Counted from the first letter of the stretch, positions 1 through 6,972 are shown. The stretch: 8,208 nucleotides of DNA from Clostridiales bacterium (GCA_019419895.1 JAHZIE010000031.1:1-8208); one strand, 5' to 3'. Numbers and translations: made by a program. The notes: generated by a model not told the origin, from the letters alone.

Positions 1-216
1 ATACACAGCTTTGATCCGCAGGCCGTTGTTTTGGGAGGAAAAATGATGGAGCGGCGGGAAATTGTGGAGAAAATCAGAGAACAGCTTCCGCGCAGGCTGA
101 TGGCAAGTTACCGGCAGGTGGAGGTTATTCCAGCCGCTTTAGGAAATAAAGCGGGACTTTATGGCGCCATGTATCTAGCGAAAGCTGAGATAAAATGCCG
201 GAAGGCATCAATATAA
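1..216 (+). CDS. ROK-family sugar kinase or regulator, C-terminal fragment
   Basis: Open in frame 1 from the first base, with 71 residues before the TAA at 214-216; the N-terminal part lies outside the window. The segment FDPQAVVLGGKM followed by ALGNKAGLYGAMYLA matches the conserved C-terminal end of the ROK family, where a hydrophobic strand runs into a Gly-Gly turn and a later Gly-Asn-x-Ala-Gly helix packs against the nucleotide site. ROK proteins are cytoplasmic kinases for glucose, fructose, N-acetylglucosamine, N-acetylmannosamine or allose, or sugar-responsive repressors of the NagC/XylR type. The N-terminal ATP-binding motif and any helix-turn-helix are not visible, so kinase and repressor cannot be told apart. 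The next gene, a probable carbohydrate-active enzyme, starts 15 bases downstream, which fits a kinase acting on a released sugar. That link is inference. Confidence 0.85.
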   Translation: MHSFDPQAVVLGGKMMERREIVEKIREQLPRRLMASYRQVEVIPAALGNKAGLYGAMYLAKAEIKCRKASI

Positions 217-231
217 AAAGGGAGTGTGTTT
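217..231 (+). promoter_or_regulatory. Ribosome binding site that decides the start at 232
   Basis: AAGGGAG at 218-224 lies 7 bases before the ATG at 232. A GTG at 226 in the same frame would leave only one base after this site, so the ATG is preferred. Confidence 0.75.
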
Positions 232-2202
232 ATGAATAAAAAAGAGCTGAAGCTGACGATCTGCGCCCAAAAAGAGACCGATCTGGCCCGGTGCCTGAGA
301 GAAAACGGATATGAATTTTTTAATGAAACTTCTGTTGAAAAGGCAATTTTGACAGCGGAGGAGGGCAGCGGCGTCGCCATATTGGCGGATACCTATCCCG
401 TTCCCAGCATTGTGGTTCCCGGGGAGCTTCTTGAGAAAGCCAGGAAGAAAAATCTCAGGCTGTATGTAGAATTTCCAAAGGAAATTGGAAACGATTCCTT
501 TGGGGAACCCCAGCCGGCGGAATATGAAAGGGTGGTTTGCAACAGCGGATTTTTTGGGGAAAATCTTCCTCAGGATACAATTTTGATGATCAATGGATGT
601 TATTATCTGGACGCAGGGAAAAGGGAAGCCCTTCTCAGCCTTGCGAAGGTGGCCGGATATGACAGGATTGTTTTCGGAATGCCGGAGAAACATGTTCCAA
701 TTCTGTTCTTTTATGATGAAAATGTCATGGTTTCCACGACGGCTCTGTCCAATTTCATTACGGCCCGTCATGCGCCTGTTCGGGAAATTGGCGGTATGTG
801 GAAGTCGCTTTTGCTGTGGCTGACCGGATACGTGCTTCATCTAACATGGGAGCCCACGGTAGGCGTGGCTTATTCAAAAGAGGAAAAGCTGCCGGAAAAT
901 TACCTGGAACATGCGATTGAAAGGAATACGGCGTGGTTCCAGGATTACGCGCTTTACGCCCATACCCCGTTGATTGGCGTTTTTGAAGGCTTTGAGTCGG
1001 GGATCAATTATAAGGGGAGGCAGGCCATTCGTAACTGCGTGCGCGCCGACTGCATCAGTGAGACAGCCATGGTGATGGCGCTGTCCAGCAGGCGCTCAAA
1101 CAATATTGAGGAACGGCGTACGGCAAAGAGGCTTGCGGACTATGTATTTTCGGACTCCTTTTTTAACAATGATCCGAAAAAGGATATTTATGGCCTGATA
1201 GACTGGTTCACAGGCAATAAGACCTATTACGGGGATGACAACGCGCGTATTTTGCTTGCGGGAATGGTGACAGCTAATGAACTGGGGGATATGTCCTGGA
1301 ATGATAGAATTCTGAAATGCGCCCTTGCCAATCTGCGCACCTCCGCGCAGACCGGATTCCGCGAAGGATCTATTTTCGAAAAAGATTTTTCCAATGGAAA
1401 AACCTGGAGGGATTTTTATAACGATAAGGAATATACGTCTTACGCGCCCCATTATCAATGCTATATCTGGGTGGTATATTTATGGATGTATGCCCTGACG
1501 GATTATCGGGAATTTTTTGATAAGGCAAAAAACGCTATCCGGATGCGTATGCAGACCTATCCCGATGGATGGCAATGGACCAACAGCCTTACAGCGGAAA
1601 TTTCACGAATGCTGCTGCCCTTGTCCCTTTTGGTCAGGCTGGAAAATAACGGGGAAAACAGGGAATGGCTGCGCCGGATTGTGGATGATATCCTTGCGCA
1701 GATGCAGGACTGCGGCGCGGTGCAGGATATGTTCGGGGCGCTGGAAATGGGGACTTATCCGCCACCGCAATCCAACGAAAGCTATGGTACTTCAGAAGCG
1801 TCCCTCATCCAGGAAAATGGAAATCCGGCCACGGATCTGCTTTACAGCACAAATTGGACCTTTATCGGATTGTATGAGGCGAGTATTACCCTGAAAGATC
1901 AAAGGCTCAGGGAAACTGTACAGAAAATGGCGGAATTCTTTTGCAGAATACAGGTCCGTTCCAAGAAACATCCTTATTTGGACGGCGCTTGGATGAGAAG
2001 CTTTGATTTCCGCAAATGGGAATACTGGGGCAGCTCCGCCGATATTGGATGGGGCGCTTGGAGTGTGGAATCGGGATGGACCAACAGCTGGATTGTTTCG
2101 ACAATGATGCTGATGGAACGGGATAAAAGCATGTTTGATTTGTCCATGAGGAACGATTTCATCAAAATTGCTCCCGCGGCAGTTAAGGAAATGCTTGCTT
2201 AG
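232..2202 (+). CDS. Putative intracellular carbohydrate-active enzyme: Rossmann-like domain plus (alpha/alpha)-barrel, family unassigned
   Basis: This encodes 656 residues with no signal peptide, so it is probably cytoplasmic. Residues about 1-200 look like an alternating alpha/beta domain (strands near GVAILAD 47-53, LRLYVEFP 75-82, TILMING 116-122 and RIVFGM 145-150), reminiscent of the glutamine-amidotransferase-like domains attached to some glycosidases. Residues about 220-656 are helical and rich in aromatics, as in six-hairpin (alpha/alpha)6 glycosidases and lyases. Notable motifs are FEGFESG (251-257), RADCISE (271-277), GDDNAR (334-339), DGWQWTNS (445-452), and a C-terminal stretch with six Trp between 596 and 620. 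D335, D336 and acidic residues near 251-277 are candidate catalytic residues only. I cannot place it in a CAZy family and do not know its substrate. It follows a ROK gene by 15 bases, which suggests glycoside breakdown coupled to phosphorylation of the product. A hydrolase, lyase or epimerase-like activity is possible. Confidence 0.6.
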   Translation: MNKKELKLTICAQKETDLARCLRENGYEFFNETSVEKAILTAEEGSGVAILADTYPVPSIVVPGELLEKARKKNLRLYVEFPKEIGNDSFGEPQPAEYERVVCNSGFFGENLPQDTILMINGCYYLDAGKREALLSLAKVAGYDRIVFGMPEKHVPILFFYDENVMVSTTALSNFITARHAPVREIGGMWKSLLLWLTGYVLHLTWEPTVGVAYSKEEKLPENYLEHAIERNTAWFQDYALYAHTPLIGVFEGFESGINYKGRQAIRNCVRADCISETAMVMALSSRRSNNIEERRTAKRLADYVFSDSFFNNDPKKDIYGLIDWFTGNKTYYGDDNARILLAGMVTANELGDMSWNDRILKCALANLRTSAQTGFREGSIFEKDFSNGKTWRDFYNDKEYTSYAPHYQCYIWVVYLWMYALTDYREFFDKAKNAIRMRMQTYPDGWQWTNSLTAEISRMLLPLSLLVRLENNGENREWLRRIVDDILAQMQDCGAVQDMFGALEMGTYPPPQSNESYGTSEASLIQENGNPATDLLYSTNWTFIGLYEASITLKDQRLRETVQKMAEFFCRIQVRSKKHPYLDGAWMRSFDFRKWEYWGSSADIGWGAWSVESGWTNSWIVSTMMLMERDKSMFDLSMRNDFIKIAPAAVKEMLA

Positions 2203-2223
2203 CTTTACCAAGCCTGTTTTTTT
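2193..2223 (+). terminator. Weak candidate terminator overlapping the stop of the barrel gene
   Basis: GCTTG (2193-2197) can pair with CAAGC (2209-2213) across an 11-base loop, and a run of seven T follows at 2217-2223. The stem is only 5 bp and the stop codon lies inside the loop, so this is weak. A second possibility is CTAACC (2238-2243) pairing with GGTTAG (2279-2284), followed by TTTATTTTT, with a loop of about 35 bases. Confidence 0.35.
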
Positions 2224-2618
2224 CAGAGAGACGCGGCCTAACCTTCTGTAACCATATCATTATGTCACGATTGAAATAGGTTAGCTTTATTTTTCGGCCT
2301 TTTTGGAAAGGCAAAAAATTTGGAAGGAACAGGGGTTCCTAAGACTGTAATAAAAGAAAAGGCTGATTGGCTGGTAAAGACTGCATTTTTTGCATGACAA
2401 AAAAATAAAGAAATGAAAAAAGAAAAGGTCTGGCTTTTGAAAAAAACCAGACCTTTGATTATTTCTCAGCCATGAGAATCGGGTAAGGGAGATGCCGTTC
2501 ACAATTAAATCATCAGGAAGCGGCTCATGAATCATACGGCGAAGGATACCACGGAAAAATGCCACGGGAAGGCCTGCGGAGGCTATAACTGGCAGGAAAG
2601 ACAGAAAACTCTAAAACT
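2203..2618. other. 416-base intergenic region between convergent genes, hairpin-rich, no convincing gene
   Basis: The region separates the plus-strand barrel gene from the minus-strand SEDS gene. Besides the terminators listed separately it holds two short perfect hairpins: GCCTTT/AAAGGC at 2297-2312 with a TTGG loop, and AGGAAC/GTTCCT at 2325-2340 with an AGGG loop. Neither is followed by a T run on either strand. A minus-strand open frame over 2287-2565 and a 42-codon plus-strand frame from 2527 have no ribosome binding site and no recognisable family. The part at 2460-2618 is less AT-rich than the rest and could be a gene remnant, but I cannot name one. Confidence 0.6.
2421..2456 (-). terminator. 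Rho-independent terminator for the SEDS gene
   Basis: AAAGGTCTGG (2424-2433) and CCAGACCTTT (2447-2456) form a perfect 10-bp stem with a 13-base loop. Read on the minus strand the stem is followed by TTCTTTTTTC, a good U tract. On the plus strand the following GATTATTTC is poor. It therefore serves the minus-strand gene, about 160 bases beyond its stop codon. Confidence 0.85.
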
Positions 2619-3782
2619 CTACTCCTGCCACGCGGCCCGCCTGCGCAGGGTATAAACCTGATCGGTGTCATGCCGAAACATATAGACGCTCTGCATTAAG
2701 CCCACCCCCAGATAAAGGCAGGCGGTGGAAGAACCTCCGGCACTGAAGAAGGGAAGGGTAATCCCAACGACGGGCAGAAGATACAGGCACATTCCCACAT
2801 TGCCGATGGTCTGGAAGGCGATTAATCCAAAAAATCCGTAGCACATATAACTTCCCATGGGATCGGCGGCACTGCGGGCTATCATAATCAGCCGGATCAG
2901 GACGGCAAGCATAAGCAGAAGAATCAGCACGCAGCCTACAAATCCAAGTTCTTCCCCAGCCACGGAGAAAATAAAGTCGTTGTGATCCTCAGGGACAATA
3001 CCGCTTGCAACACGGGGACCCTGAAATAATCCACGGCCTGTGACCATGCCGGAACCAATAGAAATTTCTCCCTGCCCTTGCTGAAAGCCGTATCCAAGAG
3101 GATCAATGGTGTGATCCAAAAGAATTTCAAATCGCTTTTTCTGATCCGTATTTAGGACATATTTCCAAGCAAGGGGAACAGCGATCAGAATAGCGCCGAA
3201 GGTTGCGGCAAAATAACGAAGCTGAACTCCGGCACCAAAACACATAGCGAGGAAAATGAAGAAAAACACTAAAGCCGCCCCGTCGTCTCCCTGTAAATGA
3301 ATAATGCCGACGGGAATAGCCATATGGACCGCTAATAGGCAGATATGGAGAAAGGACTTGAGTTTCCCATGTTCCCTCAAGACATCCAAGTGCTTCGCAA
3401 AGGTGACGATAAAACCAATTTTTACCAGCTCGCTAGGTTGAAACGAGATGCCGCCTGGCAGCATAATCCACGCTTTATCGTCCGCTCCGCTGACTCTGAT
3501 GCCGAAAACAGAAGTAGCCGCCATAAATCCCAGACATAAAACGACGATGACAGGCCATAAGGCGGCAATTTTTTTATAATTAATTTTTGAAATGACAATT
3601 GCGGCAATATAGCCGAGAAATACCGCGATGATCTGAGTGCGGAACGCGCTGGAAGAGGGAGCGGTTCTAGTGGCGCTATATACCAAAAGAGCGCCGTAGG
3701 TGGAGATCAGCAGAAAGACAAGCCATAAAAACTTGTCCGTTTCTTTTATATATTGGACAATCGCCCTGGAGATTTTTTTCAA
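2619..3782 (-). CDS. rodA: SEDS-family peptidoglycan glycosyltransferase (RodA/FtsW/SpoVE)
   Basis: This 387-residue polytopic membrane protein has about ten hydrophobic segments, the usual SEDS number and size. SEDS proteins polymerise lipid II into glycan strands and work with a class B penicillin-binding protein. Family motifs are AWIMLPGG..FQPSELVK (104-121), IGSG (242-245) with GRGLFQG (249-255), PEDHNDFIF (264-272) and LPFFSAGGSS (343-352). D269 in the HNDFIF loop corresponds to the essential Asp of RodA and FtsW. The pattern IGSG...G.GL...PE.H.DFIF is closer to RodA than to FtsW, but a sporulation paralogue is possible, so the symbol is tentative. The start is TTG at 3780-3782, the only canonical start available: an in-frame TGA lies five codons upstream (3795-3797) and the first internal Met is residue 88. 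GAGGTG sits 8 bases before it. It is a single-gene unit divergent from fhs. Confidence 0.9.
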   Translation of the reverse strand: MKKISRAIVQYIKETDKFLWLVFLLISTYGALLVYSATRTAPSSSAFRTQIIAVFLGYIAAIVISKINYKKIAALWPVIVVLCLGFMAATSVFGIRVSGADDKAWIMLPGGISFQPSELVKIGFIVTFAKHLDVLREHGKLKSFLHICLLAVHMAIPVGIIHLQGDDGAALVFFFIFLAMCFGAGVQLRYFAATFGAILIAVPLAWKYVLNTDQKKRFEILLDHTIDPLGYGFQQGQGEISIGSGMVTGRGLFQGPRVASGIVPEDHNDFIFSVAGEELGFVGCVLILLLMLAVLIRLIMIARSAADPMGSYMCYGFFGLIAFQTIGNVGMCLYLLPVVGITLPFFSAGGSSTACLYLGVGLMQSVYMFRHDTDQVYTLRRRAAWQE

Positions 3783-3933
3783 AAAATAATCACCTCAAAA
3801 CTGCCGTGCGGCTTAGGAATCCCCGTTTTCAAATAATCCATTCGGCGCCACGGCATTACTCCGATTCTAAATTTATTTTCACAAAGATCTGAAATTATAA
3901 AAGACTATAATTTTACCAATCCATCAAAGGAAT
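3783..3933 (-). promoter_or_regulatory. About 150-base untranslated leader of the SEDS gene, with a long-range hairpin
   Basis: Between the inferred transcription start (about 3934) and the TTG start there are about 150 bases. TGCCGTG (3802-3808) and CACGGCA (3849-3855) are perfect inverted repeats that could close a stem around a 40-base apical region just upstream of the ribosome binding site (GAGGTG, read at 3796-3791). It does not match a riboswitch class that I can recognise by eye. The transcript start is inferred from the promoter only. Confidence 0.45.
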
Positions 3934-3940
3934 TTATCTT

Positions 3941-3969
3941 ATTATAACTTTTTTGTACGGACAGTTCAA
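3941..3969 (-). promoter_or_regulatory. Sigma-A promoter of the SEDS gene
   Basis: Read on the minus strand, TTGAAC (3969-3964) and TATAAT (3946-3941) are separated by exactly 17 bases. This is a near-consensus housekeeping promoter pointing at the SEDS gene, with an expected start near 3934. Confidence 0.8.
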
Positions 3970-3979
3970 GTAAAATACT

Positions 3980-4008
3980 TTGAACATATTGTGACAATAT
4001 GATATAAT
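3980..4008 (+). promoter_or_regulatory. Sigma-A promoter of the fhs-tsaE-tsaB unit
   Basis: TTGAAC (3980-3985), a 17-base spacer and TATAAT (4003-4008), with the extended -10 TG at 4000-4001. Transcription should start near 4014-4016, giving a leader of only about 30 bases before the fhs ATG. That leaves no room for a tetrahydrofolate or ZTP riboswitch. Confidence 0.85.
3985..4001. promoter_or_regulatory. Perfect 17-base palindrome in the fhs promoter spacer, candidate operator
   Basis: CATATTGTGACAATATG consists of two perfect 8-base arms around a central G, filling the space from the last base of the -35 to just before the -10. Neither inferred transcript includes it, so it is better explained as a protein-binding DNA site than as an RNA hairpin. 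A dimeric repressor bound here would occlude RNA polymerase. The TTGT/ACAA half-sites recall several regulator families, but the spacing does not fit Rex or CRP/FNR, so the regulator is unknown. Confidence 0.6.
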
Positions 4009-4026
4009 ACAAAAAGAATTCTTGAC

Positions 4027-4042
4027 GAGGGGAATGACATTT
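4027..4042 (+). promoter_or_regulatory. Ribosome binding site that decides the fhs start
   Basis: GAGGGGA (4027-4033) is 9 bases before the ATG at 4043. The in-frame TTG at 4022 precedes this site and the ATG at 4034 abuts it, so both are rejected as starts. Confidence 0.8.
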
Positions 4043-5710
4043 ATGCTTAGTGATATCGAAATTGCGCAGCAGACACCACTGAAGCCTATTGCTGAGATCG
4101 CCCGGCAGCTGGGCATCATGGACAGTGAACTTGAACCCTACGGACGTTATAAGGCGAAACTGAATGAGGAGCTGTTTGAAAGAGCCAAGACATATGCCGA
4201 TGGAAAACTGATTCTGGTCACAGCTATCAATCCAACTCCGGCCGGAGAGGGGAAAACCACCACCACGGTCGGTCTGGGACAGGCGATGGCAAAAATAGGG
4301 AAAAACGCGGTAATTGCTCTGCGCGAGCCCTCTCTCGGTCCTGTGTTTGGAGTAAAGGGAGGAGCGGCAGGAGGCGGTTATTCCCAGGTTTTGCCTATGG
4401 AGGACATTAATCTTCATTTTACCGGGGATATGCATGCGATTACTTCGGCGAATAATCTGCTGTGCGCCCTTTTGGATAACCATATGCAGCAGGGGAACGC
4501 GTTGGGTATTGATCCTCGCCGCATTCTTATTAAACGGTGCCTGGATATGAACGACAGGGCTTTGCGGAATGTGGTAATCGGTTTGGGAGGAAAAATCAAT
4601 GGAGTGCCCAGGGAGGATGGATTTATTATTACGGTGGCCAGCGAAGTCATGGCGATTCTGTGTTTGGCCAAGGATTTAAAGGATCTCAGGCTCCGGCTTG
4701 GAAAAATCCTGGTGGCTTATACTTATGAAGGAACCCCTGTCTACGCAAAGGATTTAAAGGCCGACGGCGCCATGACGGCGTTGCTCAAAGAAGCAATCCA
4801 GCCCAACCTGGTACAGACCATTGAAGGAACGCCGGCAATTATGCATGGCGGTCCGTTTGCCAATATAGCCCACGGCTGTAATTCCGTCAGAGCAACCTCT
4901 CTGGCCTTGAAGCTGGCTGATTACTGCATTACAGAGGCCGGTTTTGGCTCAGATTTGGGGGCAGAGAAATTTTTTGACATCAAATGCCGTATGGCGGGAC
5001 TGAAACCTTCTGCGGTTGTTCTGGTGGCAACAGTCCGCGCGCTGAAATATAATGGCGGGCTTCCGAAAGAACAGTGCAAGGAAGAAAATCTGGAGGCCCT
5101 GGAGAAGGGAATATGCAATCTGGGGGCCCATATTGCCAATATGAAGAAATATGGGATTCCTGTCGTGGTTGCCATTAACCGCTTTGACGCGGACAGTCAG
5201 GCAGAGCTGGATTTTGTCGCCTCTTACTGTCAGAAGCAGGGAGCGGAATTTGCCCTTTCTGAAGTCTTTGCAAAAGGCGGAGCCGGCGGCGTTGAATTGG
5301 CGGAAAAGGTGTGTAAGGCGGCGGAGCAGACGGGGAATTTCCATCCTATTTATGACGCGGGACTTCCTATCCGTCAGAAGATTGAGGCGGTCGCCCGTCA
5401 GATTTATGGAGCAAAAGGGGTAGCTTTTACCTCTGCCGCGGAGAAATCCTTAAAGGAGATTGAAAAGCTGGATGTGGCCGGTATGCCGGTCTGCATCGCG
5501 AAAACACAGTATTCCCTTTCCGATAATCCAGCATTGCTGGGGCACCCGGAGAATTTTGAAATTACGGTTAGGGATCTGCGGCTTTCCAACGGAGCGGGCT
5601 TTGTTGTGGCGTATACAGGGGATATTATGACAATGCCGGGATTGCCGAAAGAGCCTGCCGCCAACCGGATTGATGTGGGCTTGGACGGGAAAATCTCCGG
5701 CCTGTTTTAG
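4043..5710 (+). CDS. fhs: Formate-tetrahydrofolate ligase
   Basis: Cytoplasmic enzyme that joins formate to tetrahydrofolate with ATP, making 10-formyl-THF for purine synthesis and formyl-Met-tRNA; in acetogens it is also a step of the methyl branch of the Wood-Ljungdahl pathway. The 555-residue length matches the family (about 555-560). Clear signatures are the ATP-binding loop TPAGEGKTT (65-73), REPSLGPVFGVKGGAAGGGY shortly after it, the GGPFANIAHGCNS stretch, and the conserved C-terminal end PGLPKEP...GLDGKISGLF. No frameshift or missing block was seen. The ATG at 4043 gives the usual short N-terminal tail. The gene is led by a strong promoter with a palindrome in its spacer, and tsaE follows closely without a terminator. 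Whether the host is an acetogen cannot be judged, since no other pathway gene is in the window. Confidence 0.98.
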   Translation: MLSDIEIAQQTPLKPIAEIARQLGIMDSELEPYGRYKAKLNEELFERAKTYADGKLILVTAINPTPAGEGKTTTTVGLGQAMAKIGKNAVIALREPSLGPVFGVKGGAAGGGYSQVLPMEDINLHFTGDMHAITSANNLLCALLDNHMQQGNALGIDPRRILIKRCLDMNDRALRNVVIGLGGKINGVPREDGFIITVASEVMAILCLAKDLKDLRLRLGKILVAYTYEGTPVYAKDLKADGAMTALLKEAIQPNLVQTIEGTPAIMHGGPFANIAHGCNSVRATSLALKLADYCITEAGFGSDLGAEKFFDIKCRMAGLKPSAVVLVATVRALKYNGGLPKEQCKEENLEALEKGICNLGAHIANMKKYGIPVVVAINRFDADSQAELDFVASYCQKQGAEFALSEVFAKGGAGGVELAEKVCKAAEQTGNFHPIYDAGLPIRQKIEAVARQIYGAKGVAFTSAAEKSLKEIEKLDVAGMPVCIAKTQYSLSDNPALLGHPENFEITVRDLRLSNGAGFVVAYTGDIMTMPGLPKEPAANRIDVGLDGKISGLF

Positions 5711-5802
5711 AGCCGGGGAAATTTTGAGGAGAAAGCATCGTGAGCTGGACGCTTTGCAGCGTAATGCCGGAAATAGAAGAGATAGAAAAAGGATGTTATG
5801 GG

Positions 5803-6228
5803 ATGGAATTTGTAACAAACTCACCAGAGGAAACAGAAAGGGTGGGAGAGCTGCTGGCGCAAAAGCTGCGAGGCAATGAGGTAATCGCCATGCGCGGCGG
5901 ATTGGGAATGGGAAAAACAGCCTTTGTAAGGGGGCTTGCCCGCGGCCTTGGCGCACCGGATATCGTTTCAAGCCCGACCTTTGCGATTGTCAACGAGTAC
6001 CAAGGAAAATTCCCTGTTTATCATTTTGATATGTATCGCATTTCTTCTATGGCCGATCTGTATTCTACCGGTTTTTTTGATTTTCTTGATACGGGCATCC
6101 TGGTGATTGAATGGAGTGAAAATGTGGAAGAGGCTCTGCCGGAGGGGTATATCACCGTTGCCATTTCCCAGCCCGGGGGAATGGAAAATCAAAGAAGGAT
6201 TCAAATGGAAGGAGTAGAGGAAGGATGA
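5803..6228 (+). CDS. tsaE: tRNA threonylcarbamoyladenosine biosynthesis ATPase TsaE
   Basis: TsaE is the small P-loop ATPase that works with TsaB and TsaD to make N6-threonylcarbamoyladenosine at position 37 of tRNAs reading ANN codons. From ATG 5803 the product is 141 residues, close to the family norm, and starts MEFVTNSPEET as expected. Visible motifs are Walker A GGLGMGKT (32-39), SSPTF (56-60), HFDMYR (74-79) and EWSE (103-106). The Walker A residue that is often Asp (GDLGAGKT) is Gly here. AAAAAGGA (5786-5793) lies 9 bases before this ATG. An in-frame GTG at 5740, 9 bases after GAGGAG, would add 21 residues and cannot be ruled out. The gene lies 92 bases after fhs (29 if the GTG is used) and overlaps tsaB by 4 bases, so the two are probably translationally coupled. 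Confidence 0.95.
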   Translation: MEFVTNSPEETERVGELLAQKLRGNEVIAMRGGLGMGKTAFVRGLARGLGAPDIVSSPTFAIVNEYQGKFPVYHFDMYRISSMADLYSTGFFDFLDTGILVIEWSENVEEALPEGYITVAISQPGGMENQRRIQMEGVEEG

Positions 6229-6935
6229 AGATCCTGGGAGTGGAATCCTCCGCGCGTGCCGCTTCCGTTGCAATTTTGGAGGATGACAGAATTTTGGCGG
6301 AATTTTCTCTGGATACCGCTTTGACCCACAGTCAGACGTTGATGGAACTCGTTGCCCATTTGTTCCGAATCAGCAGAATTTCCCTGGATGAGATTGATTT
6401 GTTTGGGGTGTCTGTGGGCCCGGGATCTTTTACCGGACTTCGGATCGGGGTTTCCGCTGTGAAGGGAATAGCATTTGGGAGGGATAAGCCGTGCTGCGGG
6501 GTTTCTACCTTAGAGGCGTTGGCCTATGGATTTGTCGGGGAAGAAGCCCTTCTCTGCCCTGTGATGGATGCCCGCTGCGAGCAAGTGTATCAGGCTTTTT
6601 TTCGTTGTAGTGGAGGAAAAGTGGAGCGGCTTTCTGAGGACCGTGTGGTCCCTGTGGCGCGGTTGGAGGAGGAGCTTGCGGTCAAAGGGGAACGGGTGCT
6701 CCTCAATGGAGACGGCGCTGAAGCGTGCGGCAGGATTATCGGGTTGCCGAACGTATCGGTGGCGGCGCCCCATTTGAGAATCCAGAGGGGTTCCTTTGTG
6801 GCGATGGCGGCCCAGGCGCTTTTTGAACAGGGCAGGATTTGCACCGATCGGGAACTGATTTCCAGCTATCTAGTGCCCTGCCAGGCGGAGAGAGAGCTGC
6901 GCAGAAAGCAAGGGGAGCCAAAGGAACCAAAATAA
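6225..6935 (+). CDS. tsaB: tRNA threonylcarbamoyladenosine biosynthesis protein TsaB
   Basis: TsaB is the catalytically inactive ASKHA-fold partner that dimerises with TsaD and is needed for t6A37 formation. The 236 residues match the family length. It opens with KILGVESSARAASVA, carries GPGSFTGLRIG (65-75), a PVMDARCEQVYQA segment (112-124) and the C-terminal CQAERELRRK that corresponds to the usual QAERE tail. The ATG overlaps the tsaE TGA in an ATGA arrangement. In many Firmicutes rimI and tsaD follow; here neither does, so tsaD must be elsewhere in the genome. No terminator is visible after the stop, so read-through into rpiB is possible. Confidence 0.96.
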   Translation: MKILGVESSARAASVAILEDDRILAEFSLDTALTHSQTLMELVAHLFRISRISLDEIDLFGVSVGPGSFTGLRIGVSAVKGIAFGRDKPCCGVSTLEALAYGFVGEEALLCPVMDARCEQVYQAFFRCSGGKVERLSEDRVVPVARLEEELAVKGERVLLNGDGAEACGRIIGLPNVSVAAPHLRIQRGSFVAMAAQALFEQGRICTDRELISSYLVPCQAERELRRKQGEPKEPK

Positions 6936-6972
6936 GAAGCTCTCATTGGATGGATTTGAGAAGATGCGTCAA

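Noticed and set aside
208..840. 210-residue minus-strand open frame antisense to the barrel gene
   Set aside because: It lies wholly over a gene with a good ribosome binding site and coherent domain content; its translation shows no recognisable motif.
2297..2312. GCCTTT/AAAGGC hairpin as a terminator
   Set aside because: The stem is followed by A runs, not T runs, in both reading directions.
2527..2655. 42-codon plus-strand frame with CHGKACGG
   Set aside because: It has no ribosome binding site and overlaps the end of the SEDS gene; it looks like chance.
3985..4001. Assignment of the palindrome to Rex, CRP or FNR
   Set aside because: It contains TTGTGA, but these regulators need half-sites separated by a wider gap; here the arms meet around one base.
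4014..4042. Riboswitch (tetrahydrofolate or ZTP type) in front of fhs
   Set aside because: The promoter leaves only about 30 transcribed bases before the start codon, too short for either class.
3905..4483. 192-residue minus-strand open frame across the fhs start
   Set aside because: It runs through both inferred promoters and antisense to unmistakable Fhs sequence.
5450..5971. 173-residue minus-strand open frame across the fhs/tsaE junction
   Set aside because: It is antisense to two well-supported genes and has no family signature.
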